A model generated the notes under the pieces. It was not told the DNA's origin. It saw nothing but the letters and a program-made list of their open reading frames with translations, and did not search any database. Positions 63,539 through 64,000 of a DNA stretch of 64,000 nucleotides are shown here, piece after piece. The translations under genes and the position numbers were made by a program. Positions within the stretch are counted from its first letter, which is position 1; the number at the start of each line of letters is the position of its first letter. Location: positions 559,449 through 623,448 of the forward strand of contig NZ_AQUY01000001.1 of assembly GCF_000372445.1 (NCBI RefSeq). The letters are read 5' to 3'. This stretch comes from Corynebacterium ulceribovis DSM 45146 (GTDB taxonomy: Bacteria > Actinomycetota > Actinomycetes > Mycobacteriales > Mycobacteriaceae).

Positions 63539-64000
63539 ATGACGAACATTTACTTTCTCGCGGCTGAGGGTGAATCCCTCCCGCTAGACAACCCAGTCGG
63601 CCCACTGCTGCCTGCGTCTTACGACATCGTCTGGTCCCTCATTCCATTCCTGGTCATCCTCTGGGTCTTCTGGAAGTTCATCATTCCGAAGTTCCAGGAG
63701 GTTCTGGCCGAGCGTGAGGACCGCATCGAAGGCGGTATTGAGCGCGCTGAAGCTGCTCAGACTGAAGCTAAGGCTGCCCTGGACAAGTACAACTCCCAGC
63801 TCGCGGAAGCACGCCAGGAAGCGAACAAGATTCGTGAAGAGGCCCGCGAACAGGGACAGAAGATTATCGCCGAAGCCACTGACAAGGCTAACGAGGAAAA
63901 CAACCGAATCATCGCCAGCGGTGAGAAGCAGCTGCAGGCTATGCGCGAGCAGGTCATCACTGATCTTCGCCGTGAAATGGGCATGAACTCGGTTAACCTC
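63539..64000 (+). CDS. atpF: ATP synthase subunit b (5' part, cut by window)
   Basis: The b subunit is the peripheral stalk that holds F1 to F0. The visible 154 codons run [20 protein letters not shown], then one membrane helix [20 protein letters not shown], then a long amphipathic helix of charged heptads ([20 protein letters not shown]). The frame runs to the window edge without stop. The ATG at 63539 has AAGGAGAGG upstream. It is 44 bases after atpE. Codon use is strongly biased, as in the other atp genes. Confidence 0.92.
   Translation, partial: MTNIYFLAAEGESLPLDNPVGPLLPASYDIVWSLIPFLVILWVFWKFIIPKFQEVLAEREDRIEGGIERAEAAQTEAKAALDKYNSQLAEARQEANKIREEAREQGQKIIAEATDKANEENNRIIASGEKQLQAMREQVITDLRREMGMNSVNL

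Overview
This window looks like a chromosomal segment of a Corynebacterium or close relative (Actinobacteria, Corynebacteriales). The pointers are a single-polypeptide E1-E2 2-oxoglutarate dehydrogenase (OdhA type), a Rho with a long Arg/Asp/Asn-rich insert, the order sigE - anti-sigma - htrA - tatB next to a divergent methyltransferase, the argS-lysA-hom-thrB string, a glgA/glgC divergent pair, gpgS, frequent GTG starts and moderately high GC. I see no insertion sequence, prophage, integrase, CRISPR array or rRNA. Nearly all of it is ordinary chromosome.

Layout. 1-4360: dapD (cut by the window edge), then a LOG-family gene, folP2, gpgS, a DUF3117 gene and an RlmA-like methyltransferase. 4380-8358: divergent glgA/glgC, a sirtuin and an O-methyltransferase. 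8509-11582: sigE, its zinc anti-sigma factor, a membrane HtrA protease and tatB (envelope stress and export). 11628-17443: nitronate monooxygenase, mrp, DUF1003, a soluble MgtE/CBS-type protein, a stress protein and corA. 17507-26966: a lipoprotein, odhA, a fused two-module ABC exporter and an unrecognised membrane protein. 27044-36100: carboxylesterase, an acidic protein, a secreted SGNH hydrolase, an orphan gene, an MFS exporter, a DEAD-box helicase, a membrane protein and a secreted HNH nuclease.

36163-43751 is the most unusual part. It is a tightly packed four-gene operon of a SNF2/HepA helicase, a SWIM zinc-finger protein, an Mre11/SbcD-like phosphoesterase with a DxQ in place of DxH, and a Rad50/SbcC-like ATPase without a CxxC zinc hook. 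It looks like a DNA repair or DNA surveillance module whose function I cannot name.

43772-48186: yceI with a divergent MarR regulator and a 14-bp palindrome over the yceI promoter, tRNA-Arg(CCG), and the lutABC lactate oxidation operon. 48268-53561: argS, lysA, hom and thrB (arginyl-tRNA, lysine and threonine). 53566-55290: an acyl-CoA ligase. 55554-61944: rho, prfA, prmC, a Sua5/TsaC protein, wecA and an AtpI-like protein. 61945-64000: a long leader with a possible short ORF, then atpB, atpE and the start of atpF.

All functional statements come from reading motifs and recalling family features; no database search was run. Several start codons were moved inward from the longest open frame, using ribosome sites and remembered family N-termini; these choices are stated in each entry.
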